DNA of 64,000 bases from Desulfosarcina alkanivorans (GTDB lineage Bacteria > Desulfobacterota > Desulfobacteria > Desulfobacterales > Desulfosarcinaceae), in assembly GCF_009688945.1 (NCBI RefSeq), contig NZ_AP021874.1, forward strand, positions 930,001 through 994,000, in the 5' to 3' direction. The position numbers and the translations under genes are program-made. The notes below the pieces were generated by a model, which ran no database searches, was not told where the DNA came from, and saw only the letters and a program-made list of their open reading frames with translations. This document shows positions 8,486 to 17,649 of this stretch, one piece after another (the first letter of the stretch is position 1; the number at the start of each line of letters is the position of its first letter).

Positions 8486-9208
8486 ATGGCCGGAAGACCG
8501 ATTGATTCTGAAACGCTGGCGGCGGTGGTTGCCGGCTGCCCGAAAAACATGTTGCGGCCCAAGGCTTTTTTTGTATCATGGCATGGCGTGATGACCCTTG
8601 CTTACGAGGGGTTCAGTCAATGCGTCCTGGACTTGAAAGCCAGCTTAGAAGCCCCGTTCCCATCGATGCCGACGGAAAATGAGGGTTCTAAATGGCCGAA
8701 AACGACGCTGGGAGCGTTGAATGAGGGGCGCGTGTTGACCCTGGAGGAGCTGGAGCAGCTAAATGCCTTGTGTGCCAGGCACAACGACTGGTTTACAACA
8801 ACCCAACCCATGCGTCTCACCATCGAAGCCTTAAATTATGTCCACTACGACTGTCGAAGCCTGGAGCGCATATCAACAGACGAGACAATGGCCTTGAGAC
8901 AAAACACACCGCCAGAGTATGAACCGCCGGATGTTCATAGACATGCTGTTGATTCTGTCCTCAATCAGTTTACCAGGGAAAATCTGGCCAACTATATCGA
9001 CAAGGTCCAGGAAGATGGGCATCGGGAGCATCACTACCGATCGGATAACCGGGGCGCATCCTTGATTTATCAATTGCCATCCGAGAGCCAATTAATCGAT
9101 CGAATAAACAGGTTCACCACCGATATCGATGTTCTATTGCCAGGCTACTATGCATGGTTTCATCCCCAGAGCTACCATGTTACCATCCGGTCGCTGCAAG
9201 AAGAATGA
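8486..9208 (+). CDS. Hypothetical protein, possibly a truncated 2H-type phosphoesterase
   Basis: 240 residues from ATG 8486, with GTGAGGTG upstream at the spacing used by other genes of this island. I do not recognise the family. The protein ends YYAWFHPQSYHVTIRSLQEE; YHVTIRSL looks like the first HxT motif of 2H (2'-5' RNA ligase-like) phosphoesterases, but a second motif is absent because the frame stops 8 residues later. It could be a shortened relative or a chance resemblance. It lies 25 bases after the FRG gene and may be co-expressed with it. Confidence 0.55.
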   Translation: MAGRPIDSETLAAVVAGCPKNMLRPKAFFVSWHGVMTLAYEGFSQCVLDLKASLEAPFPSMPTENEGSKWPKTTLGALNEGRVLTLEELEQLNALCARHNDWFTTTQPMRLTIEALNYVHYDCRSLERISTDETMALRQNTPPEYEPPDVHRHAVDSVLNQFTRENLANYIDKVQEDGHREHHYRSDNRGASLIYQLPSESQLIDRINRFTTDIDVLLPGYYAWFHPQSYHVTIRSLQEE

Positions 9209-9374
9209 GAATGGACGTTATCCATATTTTCGACCAATCCACTTTTCATCTTTTTGATCTCTGTTAACGAGATCAGTCGGTCACCCTGAAAGGTTATTGT
9301 CCTCAGGTCAGCCGGCGCTGCCGTGGTATCGAATCAAAAGCGGTTGAAGGGCAGGGCGGGCGAAATTGATACGC

Positions 9375-9460
9375 CTCACGCAAAGCCGCGAAGGACGCTA
9401 AGGAAAAGAAAATGGATACCGATGGGTGAAATAAAATGTCTGTTGATGAATACCTGGCGT
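9375..9460 (+). repeat. Interspersed repeat copy 4 joined to a short HNH 5' relic
   Basis: 9375-9420 repeats 1205-1250 (CTCACGCAAAGCCGCGAAGG ... AAAATGGATACC). It runs straight into 9418-9457, ACCGATGGGTGAAATAAAATG followed by a MSVDEYL reading, which matches the start of the HNH gene (3803) and the relic at 7077. The reading frame stops within a few codons. Confidence 0.75.
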
Positions 9461-9498
9461 TACGTTGACGGATGAATTTGCAACAAGGAAAAACTGAG

Positions 9499-10206
9499 AT
9501 GAGCGACACCCAAGGGATAGATCAATATCTGGAACCCACCTATTTTGTGGACAGCCATTCACCGGCGGTCATCTCCTATGCCCGCGAGCGTTGCCTCGGC
9601 AAACGGACGGATGTGGAAAAGGCCATTGCCCTTTACTACGGCGTTCGGGACGACATTCGCTATGATCCCTACAGTATGGAGGACAAACCGGAGGCAGTCA
9701 CAGCCAGCGCGGTGCTGAAAAGACGCGCCGGCTTCTGCGTTCCCAAAGCGGTGCTGTTGACTGCGGTGCTTCGCTCCCGGAACATTCCGGCCCGCCTTGG
9801 GTTTGCCGACGTGCGCAACCATCTGGTGACCCAACGTCTGAAAGCAATGATGGAGACCGACCTGTTCGTCTATCATGGCTATGTTGAAATCTTCCTGAAC
9901 GGTCAGTGGGTGAAAGCAACCCCGGCCTTCAACCTCACGCTGTGCCTGAATTTCAACGTCAAGCCCCTGGAGTTCGACGGTGTTCACGATTCCCTGTTTC
10001 ATGAATTTGACACCCGGGGCCAGCGCCACATGGAATACGTCAATGACCACGGCACATTCGCCGACTTGCCGTACGACCAGATTTATGGGGCCTTTCGACG
10101 CCATTATCCGAAAATCCTGACCCGGAATGCAGACCGCAATGCGGACGCATTCGGCCGCGAAGCCCTGGACGAGCGTTCCCGGGGAGGTGGTCGTTTTAAT
10201 AACTGA
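9499..10206 (+). CDS. Transglutaminase-like (cysteine protease fold) protein
   Basis: 235 residues from ATG 9499 (AAGGAA upstream); an in-frame ATG at 9472 lacks a site. The core has AGFCVPKAVLL with the nucleophile Cys, then YHGYVEIFLNGQWVKATPAFN with the His and acidic/backbone elements, as in transglutaminase-like superfamily proteins, which act as amidases or peptidases. No signal peptide, so it is probably cytoplasmic. It directly follows the relic at 9457 and marks the return to higher GC. The substrate cannot be told from sequence. Confidence 0.8.
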   Translation: MSDTQGIDQYLEPTYFVDSHSPAVISYARERCLGKRTDVEKAIALYYGVRDDIRYDPYSMEDKPEAVTASAVLKRRAGFCVPKAVLLTAVLRSRNIPARLGFADVRNHLVTQRLKAMMETDLFVYHGYVEIFLNGQWVKATPAFNLTLCLNFNVKPLEFDGVHDSLFHEFDTRGQRHMEYVNDHGTFADLPYDQIYGAFRRHYPKILTRNADRNADAFGREALDERSRGGGRFNN

Positions 10207-10595
10207 TTCCGGCACCGTGAAAAATGTCATTAAAAATTACGGGTTGCAGGCCAAGAAACAAACAGAACTGACGCGTTTGCCTGCCCGATCCGATGAAACG
10301 CCTGCCCGCCATGGCGACAGGTCTGCCTGGGAACGGACTTTGCATTGGTTGTTGGCCGCGGTCGATATTGCCAGGCGCCACTGCACGAACCCGTCGGCCG
10401 TCAGGTGCGCAGCACGCCAGGGGACAGACATGGCAGGGCAGAATGAACAGGTCCTGCTGAAAAGACATACGACCATAGACATCCCTGAGTGTGCGCATAT
10501 TTTGTAATTTTCGGGCAGGCTTGGTATATTTTATCAGACGATCCAGTTCCACTGAATTGTGAAATCTATTTTTTTTCATTAAAGATCAAGGCGCT
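10207..10595. other. Intergenic region, no gene seen
   Basis: About 390 bases. Open frames exist on both strands, but none has a ribosome site, family signature or plausible composition. The T-rich stretch at 10566-10577 just ahead of the L,D-transpeptidase could be part of a promoter. Confidence 0.5.
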
Positions 10596-11909
10596 GTGAT
10601 CCTCATGCGAACACTTGAACCGTCCCCCCTGGCCAACCGGTTTTTTCTTGCGATTGTGCTGACGGCCATCCTCTTTGCGACGGGCTGTGCCGATATGCGC
10701 GGACGTCTGGCCCGGTCGCTCCCGCTGCACGGAACCCCGGATGACGCGATTGAACGGAATGATTTTGTGGTCGCCGGCGACGGGGACGTCATTGGCCGCC
10801 TGGCGACGATGGGGCTTGAAAGGGGCGATACCCTGCCGGATATTGCGCGGCACTTCAGCCTGGGCATCAACGACATCAGCGCCGCCAATCCGGGCGTCGA
10901 TATGTGGGTGCCCGGGGCCCGGGAGCGAATCCTGCTGCCCCTGAATTTCATCCTGCCCGACACCCGGCGCAACGGGATCGTGATCAACCTGGCCACCATG
11001 CGGCTCTTTTATTATCACAAAAATGGCAACCGGCTGGCCGTGTCGACCTACCCGGTCGGCGTCGGCACCGAAGAGCGGCCCACCCCCATGGGTGAAATGG
11101 TCATCACGCGCAAAAAACACCGGCCGACCTGGTATGTCCCCGCCTCGATTGCCGCAGACCATCGGAAAAAGGGCGATCCCCTGCCGTCCGAGGTGCCCCC
11201 GGGGCCGTTGAATCCATTGGGTGAATATGCGCTCTACCTGAGCGAGCCCAGTTATCTGATCCACGGTACCAATAAACCGGCCAGTATCGGTCTCAGGGCA
11301 ACCAACGGCTGCATCAGGCTCTATCCGGAAGATATCGAGCGCCTTTTCGAAAAAGCCCCGGTGAAAACAGCGGTCCTTATTGTCAACCAGCCCTATCTGG
11401 TCGGCCGGCGTGACGGCGTCGTCTACCTGGAAGCGAATATGCCGTTCCAGGAATCAGGCACTGCCAACTGGAAGACGGCCTATGCAAAACTGAAACGGTT
11501 CGAGACGCAGTCGGGAATCCAGCTGGACTGGAAAAAGGTCAAGGCGGTCGTGATCGAGGCCCGCGGGATCCCCGTGCCCGTATCCGTGGATCGGGGTGGC
11601 GCTGTTACGGCTGCTGCGCAGCCCGTCAGACTCAGGCACCCGGGCCGTCTGGTCGGCCAACCGGAAATACCGGCATTCGATACGGATGCGTGGTATGTTC
11701 TGGCGGCCAGCTTGCGTGACAGGACCGATGCCCGGAGGCTGGCGGCCATTATCAACCACCAGGGGCCGCCCATTCCTGCCAGAGTGCTGTCCGAGGGCGA
11801 TCGGCACCGTGTACTGGCAGGCCCCTTCGATAGCCGGCGTGCGGCCAGGGACGCCGCCAGACGCCTGAAAATCGATCTGGAACTGGACGCGGTTCCGTTT
11901 GAAAGCTGA
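10596..11909 (+). CDS. L,D-transpeptidase lipoprotein with LysM-like and SPOR domains
   Basis: 437 residues from GTG 10596 (AAGG 5 bases ahead); ATG 10605 is the alternative. Signal peptide and lipobox LFATGC place it on a membrane facing the periplasm. A LysM-like segment (about 65-110) is followed by a YkuD domain (about 125-270) with HGTNKPASIGLRATNGCIRL, which contains the catalytic His and Cys of L,D-transpeptidases. A SPOR domain (about 360-437) binds denuded peptidoglycan. YkuD enzymes make 3-3 cross-links or attach Braun-type lipoprotein to diaminopimelate. The Lpp-like gene that follows, after about 100 bases, points to the second role. Confidence 0.9.
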   Translation: MILMRTLEPSPLANRFFLAIVLTAILFATGCADMRGRLARSLPLHGTPDDAIERNDFVVAGDGDVIGRLATMGLERGDTLPDIARHFSLGINDISAANPGVDMWVPGARERILLPLNFILPDTRRNGIVINLATMRLFYYHKNGNRLAVSTYPVGVGTEERPTPMGEMVITRKKHRPTWYVPASIAADHRKKGDPLPSEVPPGPLNPLGEYALYLSEPSYLIHGTNKPASIGLRATNGCIRLYPEDIERLFEKAPVKTAVLIVNQPYLVGRRDGVVYLEANMPFQESGTANWKTAYAKLKRFETQSGIQLDWKKVKAVVIEARGIPVPVSVDRGGAVTAAAQPVRLRHPGRLVGQPEIPAFDTDAWYVLAASLRDRTDARRLAAIINHQGPPIPARVLSEGDRHRVLAGPFDSRRAARDAARRLKIDLELDAVPFES

Positions 11910-12014
11910 AAACGGGTCATGTTTTTTAAAGCGCAGTGTATCATCGCGCCGACGGTTGCCTGCGCGATGATGCGCAGAACACAGGTAGACGCAAACGAGA
12001 GGAGATTTCTGATT

Positions 12015-12338
12015 ATGAAGAAGATGATTGCAGGGCTTTGCATGATGTCTGTACTCGCGATGGGTCTCGGGGGGTGTGCGACGCAAAAAGACCTCCAGGC
12101 CGTTCAGGCCCGGGAAAAGGCGATTGCCGCGAAAGCCGATCAGGCGGCCCAGGATGCGGAGCAGGCCAGGATGGCCGCTGACGAGGCCATCGCCAAGGCG
12201 AACGCAGCCATCGAGCGTGCCGAAGCGGCTGAACAGCGAGCCATCGAAAGAGAGCGACTCGCGGCGGAAAAGGAAAAAATGGCTGAGGAAAAGGCCAGGG
12301 AAGCCGATGCGATGTTCAAGAAATCAATGAAGAAGTAA
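12015..12338 (+). CDS. Small Lpp-like alanine-zipper lipoprotein
   Basis: 107 residues from ATG 12015 (AGGAGA upstream). A short signal peptide ends in the lipobox LGGC; the mature part is one long Ala/Glu-rich coiled coil (residues about 30-95) typical of Lpp/OprI alanine-zipper proteins. It ends in Lys-Lys, and Lpp is linked to peptidoglycan through its C-terminal lysine. Placed between two YkuD transpeptidases, it is a likely wall-anchored outer-membrane lipoprotein. Lpp homology is by character, not by close sequence match. Confidence 0.8.
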   Translation: MKKMIAGLCMMSVLAMGLGGCATQKDLQAVQAREKAIAAKADQAAQDAEQARMAADEAIAKANAAIERAEAAEQRAIERERLAAEKEKMAEEKAREADAMFKKSMKK

Positions 12339-12390
12339 GTCGCCAGGACCCGAGGAAGCGGCCGGTCAGTACAGCCCGGCCACTTCCTTC

Positions 12391-12532
12391 GTATCCATCC
12401 GCAAACAGCATCTTTCGGCCCCGGCGGCGTTCCTGTTCGTCTGCCATCCTCGACATAGCGCCGCTATGCCTGCGGTGTCTTCCTCGCTCGGTCCTTGCCG
12501 GGAACCAGAATCTGCCATTTGTGGATAGATAC
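12391..12532. mobile_element. MITE-like element with terminal inverted repeats (copy A)
   Basis: The ends GTATCCATCCGCAAACAGCA (12391) and, reverse-complemented, GTATCTATCCACAAATGGCA (12532) form imperfect inverted repeats. The interior (CGCCGCTATGCCTGCGGTG) resembles the interior of the element at 59778-59970. No transposase is encoded. It sits between the Lpp-like gene and the second L,D-transpeptidase. Confidence 0.55.
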
Positions 12533-12577
12533 TTTTTTAATCTGTGTGTATCGGATTTACCGGAAAGAGAACTGACG

Positions 12578-13552
12578 TTGCGACCCTCACGACCATCATC
12601 GACACGCGCCCGAACGCTTCGGCATGCAAGGCCGAGAGGCGCAGGCGGGGTTCTGCGCCGCGTTGCCGTCGGTATCATGCTCATCCCGATGCTTGCCGGC
12701 GGATGCAGCCACATGGATGAACGCGTCCTTTCCCGGGAGGCCAATCACCTGTTCAACCAGGGGGATTACGCGGCCGCTTTAGGTAAATACGCGCAAATCA
12801 TGGAAACGCATCCCGAGGCGGCGGACCGCGTTCTCTTCGAGATGGGGGTGGTCCATGCCTATCCCCATAACGCGCACAAGGACTACCGGCAATCCCTCGA
12901 ATGCTTTCAGAAAGTCGTCCGCGATTACCCGGACAGCGACTACCGGCACGACAGCCAGATGATGATCCTTCAAATTCATAACGTCGTCATCAAGGATGAA
13001 AAAATCGCTGCCCGGCAGGCCGCGCTGGACCGTTCCCGGCAGGCGCTGGAAAGCAAAACGGATGAGGTCGCCGAACTCAAGGAAACGGTTGCCGCGCTCG
13101 AAGCGAAGGTTTTCGCCGTCAGGATGGAACCGGCCGATAAGGTACTGATCGAAAAGCAGGCGCGGCAATTGACGTTGATCGCAAAGGGCGAAGTGATCAA
13201 AACATACACCATTGCCCTGGGAGGCAACCCGGTTGGCCCCAAAGAACGGGAGGGCGACAACAAGACCCCGGAGGGGATCTACTTTATCGACTCGCGAAAC
13301 GGCAACAGCGGTTATCACCTGTCGCTGCATATTTCCTACCCCAACGAGCTGGACAGCATGCGGGCCAGGGACCGTGGTGTCCGTCCGGGCGGCGATATCA
13401 TGATCCACGGCATTAAAAACGGTTTCTCGCCGGTCGGCACCTCCCATGCCGAAAGCGATTGGACCCAGGGGTGCATCGCGGTGACCAATCAGGAAATGGA
13501 GGAGATCTATAAGCTGGTGCCAGACGGCACGCTGGTCGAGATTACACCATAG
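12578..13552 (+). CDS. L,D-transpeptidase lipoprotein with TPR-like N-terminus
   Basis: 324 residues if it starts at TTG 12578 (GGAAAGAGA upstream). An earlier GTG at 12521 falls inside the inverted-repeat element and is unlikely. The lipobox LAGGC follows a long basic n-region. Next come TPR-like helices (NHLFNQGDYAAALGKYAQI), a coiled coil (about 150-185) and a C-terminal YkuD domain with IMIHGIKNG and the catalytic WTQGCIAV. Predicted periplasmic peptidoglycan cross-linking or lipoprotein-anchoring enzyme. It is the second YkuD gene around the Lpp-like gene. The start is uncertain; the family is not. Confidence 0.85.
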   Translation: MRPSRPSSTRARTLRHARPRGAGGVLRRVAVGIMLIPMLAGGCSHMDERVLSREANHLFNQGDYAAALGKYAQIMETHPEAADRVLFEMGVVHAYPHNAHKDYRQSLECFQKVVRDYPDSDYRHDSQMMILQIHNVVIKDEKIAARQAALDRSRQALESKTDEVAELKETVAALEAKVFAVRMEPADKVLIEKQARQLTLIAKGEVIKTYTIALGGNPVGPKEREGDNKTPEGIYFIDSRNGNSGYHLSLHISYPNELDSMRARDRGVRPGGDIMIHGIKNGFSPVGTSHAESDWTQGCIAVTNQEMEEIYKLVPDGTLVEITP

Positions 13553-13575
13553 ACACTGCTGTTTTTTCCATGGGA

Positions 13576-13756
13576 CTCACGCTAAGCCGCGAAGGCGCGA
13601 AGGTTTAGAGAAATGATGAATCGGGGTGTGCTGAATTCAGCGTCTTCTGTCAGACCAATAATTTCAGTCGTTCAGGCGAGGGCATGAACAGGACCTTTTT
13701 TTTCTTTGCGGCTTGGCGTCTTTGCGTGAGCCAAAAACAAGCGTCTTTGCGTGAAA
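13576..13756. repeat. Inverted pair of the interspersed repeat (copies 5 and 6)
   Basis: A plus-strand copy starts at 13576 (CTCACGCTAAGCCGCGAAGG) and a minus-strand copy ends at 13730 (CTTTGCGTGAG), with a further half copy at 13741-13756. The pair encloses about 100 bases without a gene and resembles the ends of a small non-coding element. Confidence 0.7.
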
Positions 13757-13801
13757 TAACATCAGCGTGAGGTGTAAATTGAAAGACATCGAGGCCATCC
13801 C

Positions 13802-14677
13802 ATGAAAAATCCCGTGCCGCGCACCGCCGCCATCCACGATCTGTCCGGCTTTGGCCGGGCCTCCCTGACCGTCGTCATCCCCATCCTGTCCTGCATGGGC
13901 GTCCAGGTCTGCCCCCTGCCCACGGCCGTGCTGTCCACGCACACGGGCGGTTTCGAAGATTTCAGCTTCAGGGACCTGACCGCCACCATGGAAGACATTG
14001 TCGCCCACTGGCGGCAACTGGATGTGGATTTCGACGCGATTTACAGCGGTTTTCTGGGCTCGCCGCAGCAGGAGGCCATTGTGGCCGGCTTCATCGACAC
14101 CTTTTCCCGCCCGGATCAGCTTGTGGTGGTCGATCCGGTCATGGGGGACAACGGCAAGCCATACAAGACCATGACGCCCGAGATAATCAGGGGCATGCGC
14201 AGCCTGATCGCCAAGGCAGATGTCATCACGCCCAATTTTACCGAGGCGGCGTTTTTGCTCGATGAACCCGTACCCCGGACCATTTCCCCGGAACGCATCA
14301 AGTCATGGATGCTGCGCCTTTCGGACAAGGGGCCCGGCAAAGTCATCATTACCAGCCTGCCGGTGCCCGAAAAGCAGAAGACCTCGGCCGTCATCGCCTG
14401 CGACCGCGAAGACGGGCGCTTCTGGAAAATCGACTGCCATTACATCCCGGCGTACTACCCGGGCACCGGCGATGCCTTCGCCAGCGTCATCGTCGGCAGC
14501 CTGCTGCAGGGCGACAGCCTGCCCATCGCGCTGGATCGGGCCGTGCAGTTCGTTTCCACGGCCATCCGCACGACCTTCGGCTACTCCTACCCCGCCCGCA
14601 ACGGGGTCATCCTGGAACGCGTTCTGCCCAGCCTGAATGCGCCCGTGACCGCCAGCAGCTACGAAATCGTCGAATAG
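13802..14677 (+). CDS. Pyridoxal/pyridoxamine kinase (PfkB superfamily)
   Basis: 291 residues. It matches PdxY/PdxK-type vitamin B6 kinases: N-terminal HDLSGFGRASL, VVDPVMGDNGKPY in the middle and PGTGDAFASVI near 220, which holds the catalytic Asp of the ribokinase fold. It phosphorylates pyridoxal, pyridoxamine or pyridoxine with ATP in the salvage route to PLP. It is flanked on both sides by inverted pairs of the interspersed repeat and is transcribed alone. PdxY and PdxK cannot be told apart here, so no symbol is given. Confidence 0.9.
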   Translation: MKNPVPRTAAIHDLSGFGRASLTVVIPILSCMGVQVCPLPTAVLSTHTGGFEDFSFRDLTATMEDIVAHWRQLDVDFDAIYSGFLGSPQQEAIVAGFIDTFSRPDQLVVVDPVMGDNGKPYKTMTPEIIRGMRSLIAKADVITPNFTEAAFLLDEPVPRTISPERIKSWMLRLSDKGPGKVIITSLPVPEKQKTSAVIACDREDGRFWKIDCHYIPAYYPGTGDAFASVIVGSLLQGDSLPIALDRAVQFVSTAIRTTFGYSYPARNGVILERVLPSLNAPVTASSYEIVE

Positions 14678-14702
14678 CCCCCCCCGAAGCACGGCCGGCG
14701 TG

Positions 14703-14858
14703 AAGAAGGGCGACCTGCGGGGCTCACGCAAAGCCGCAAAGAAGACCGTCGTGGATACAAAGCATAATTGTCCCTGATGTGATCAGCCGTTGTGCGGTCA
14801 TCGATGCATGGCTGTGTCGATGTTTTAAACGCTTCGCGGCTTTGCGCCTTTGCGTGAG
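14703..14858. repeat. Inverted pair of the interspersed repeat (copies 7 and 8)
   Basis: A plus-strand copy at 14723-14742 (preceded by AAGAAGGGCGACCTGCGGGG, shared with 4795-4815) faces a minus-strand copy at 14832-14858 (CGCGGCTTTGCGCC...). About 90 bases between them have no gene. Same layout as the pair at 13576-13756. Confidence 0.7.
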
Positions 14859-14920
14859 ATAATAGAAGATCAAGGGCTCATCCGAAGCCGCAACGAAGGC
14901 CCTCTTTATCCGAACGATGC

Positions 14921-16090
<1,170 letters not shown>

Positions 16091-16583
16091 GCGGTGCTTT
16101 CCGGTCCCTATCCCCAGCAAAGGTCAGGCCAAGGTGAACCGGAAATGCCAACGGGCGGTTTTTCTATAAGTTTCATGGTGTTCGGGATCTGACCGGTAAC
16201 GGAACCAGGCGGGAAAAAGAGGCCATGGCAGACGAATGAACCGGTTTCGTAATCGGCGGATGCACTTTTTGTCACAGGCCCTGCCGGAGGCCAATGGGTT
16301 TTCCTGTCAACAGGCAGGATCGTGAACGATTCTCCCCGGGAGAAGAGATACTGGCCGGCACCGGTAAAATCGTCTTGACAGGTTACGGGCTGCCGGACGG
16401 TTAAACCAACAGAACTGACTTGTTTTCTTGACAAAAAAGGGCATCAAAGATACCTTTGACACCTTTTTTCCTGCGCTCGATCATGGACCTTCCGCCGCGA
16501 TTGAAAAAGCGGCGTCGATGACAAGGAAAAAATTAATCAGGTTTCCACATCCCAAAATCAAAGCCCCCTGAAAGGAGGCGTCC
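16091..16583. other. Divergent intergenic region, possible promoters only
   Basis: About 490 bases between divergent genes. TTGACA occurs twice (near 16376 and at 16428-16433), each without a good -10 box at the right spacing. AAAGGAGG at 16571 is the ribosome site of the next gene. No RNA gene or repeat was recognised. Confidence 0.45.
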
Positions 16584-17630
16584 TTGCTGACCGAAGAAGC
16601 CAACATTGCCGTGGTTGGGGCCGGTGCCATCGGCGGGGTAACGGCCGCATTTATCGAACAGGCCGGCTATGGCCTGGAACTCGTCTGTAAACACGCCGCC
16701 CTGGTCGATAAAATCACCGGGGAGGGCCTGAAGATCACCGGCATCCGGGGTGACCATTCGGTAAAGATGCGTGCGGTCGCGACCATCCGGGAACTGTCCG
16801 GACCCAAGGACCTGGTTTTTCTGGCCACCAAAGCCAACGATTGTGTCGCGGCGGCACAGGCCCTGATTCCCTTTTTAAAGCCCGAATCCGCGGTCGTTTC
16901 CCTTCAGAACGGCATCAGCGAACACGCCCTGGCCGACGTACTCGGAAAAGATCGGGTCATCGGCTGCGTGGTGGGGTGGGGCGCCAGCCACGATACCCCG
17001 GGCCAGCTTGAAGTGACGTCGGAAGGGGAGTTCGTCATCGGAAACCCGGACGGCCGGCCCGATGACCGCCTTGCATTCGTTCAGCAGGTGCTGAACCGGG
17101 TCAATCCGACGCGCATTTCGATCAACATCATGGGCGAGCTGTATGCCAAACTGATCATCAACGCCTGCATCAACTCCCTCGGCGTCATCGGCGGAGCCAG
17201 GCTGGGGCGCCTGTTGGCCGACAAAAGGGCCCGAACGATCTTCATCCGGCTCATCGCCGAGGACATGGCCGTTGCCCGGGCGATGAACATCCAGGTCGAA
17301 CCGGCTGCCGGCGGCAAGCTGGACTACCACAGGTTCCTGCGCGACGGCATGTGTGCCGGCATCAGGCGGCACCTGATCCTTCGCCTGATCGGCTTCAAGT
17401 ACCGCCGAATCAAATCCTCGAGCCTGCAGTCCATCGAAAGGGGCCGCCGGTCGGAGATCGATTTTCTCAACGGCTACGTCTGCGAGAACGGCAGAACCCA
17501 TGGTGTGCCGACGCCGGTCAACGACGCCGTCAGACAAATGGTGCACGAGATCGAGGCCGGCCGCACGACGATGTCCATGGACAACCTCGACAGGCTGATG
17601 GCTGTGAAAGGCCCCTCGACAACCCCATGA
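16584..17630 (+). CDS. 2-dehydropantoate 2-reductase family protein (ketopantoate reductase)
   Basis: 348 residues from TTG 16584, backed by an excellent AAAGGAGG just upstream. The N-terminus IAVVGAGAIGGVTAAFIEQAG is the NADPH-binding Rossmann motif, then VFLATKANDC and SLQNGISEHAL as in ApbA/PanE proteins, and NACINSLGVIGGARLG with the catalytic Lys region (YAKLIINACIN). PanE reduces ketopantoate to pantoate for coenzyme A synthesis; many homologues act on other 2-keto acids. It is followed after 19 bases by an MFS carrier, so a catabolic or paralogous role is possible. Confidence 0.85.
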   Translation: MLTEEANIAVVGAGAIGGVTAAFIEQAGYGLELVCKHAALVDKITGEGLKITGIRGDHSVKMRAVATIRELSGPKDLVFLATKANDCVAAAQALIPFLKPESAVVSLQNGISEHALADVLGKDRVIGCVVGWGASHDTPGQLEVTSEGEFVIGNPDGRPDDRLAFVQQVLNRVNPTRISINIMGELYAKLIINACINSLGVIGGARLGRLLADKRARTIFIRLIAEDMAVARAMNIQVEPAAGGKLDYHRFLRDGMCAGIRRHLILRLIGFKYRRIKSSSLQSIERGRRSEIDFLNGYVCENGRTHGVPTPVNDAVRQMVHEIEAGRTTMSMDNLDRLMAVKGPSTTP

Positions 17631-17649
17631 TAAGGCGCTCTCCCCCCAC

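Noticed and set aside
10196..10579. 127-codon minus-strand frame in the gap before the L,D-transpeptidase
   Set aside because: No ribosome site, no family signature, overlaps the end of the transglutaminase-like gene.
12521..12577. GTG start at 12521 for the second L,D-transpeptidase
   Set aside because: The codon lies inside the right arm of an inverted-repeat element and adds residues before an already long signal-peptide n-region.
1205..14858. The CTCACGCAAAG repeats as a CRISPR array
   Set aside because: Copies are kilobases apart, in both orientations, without regular spacers or cas genes.
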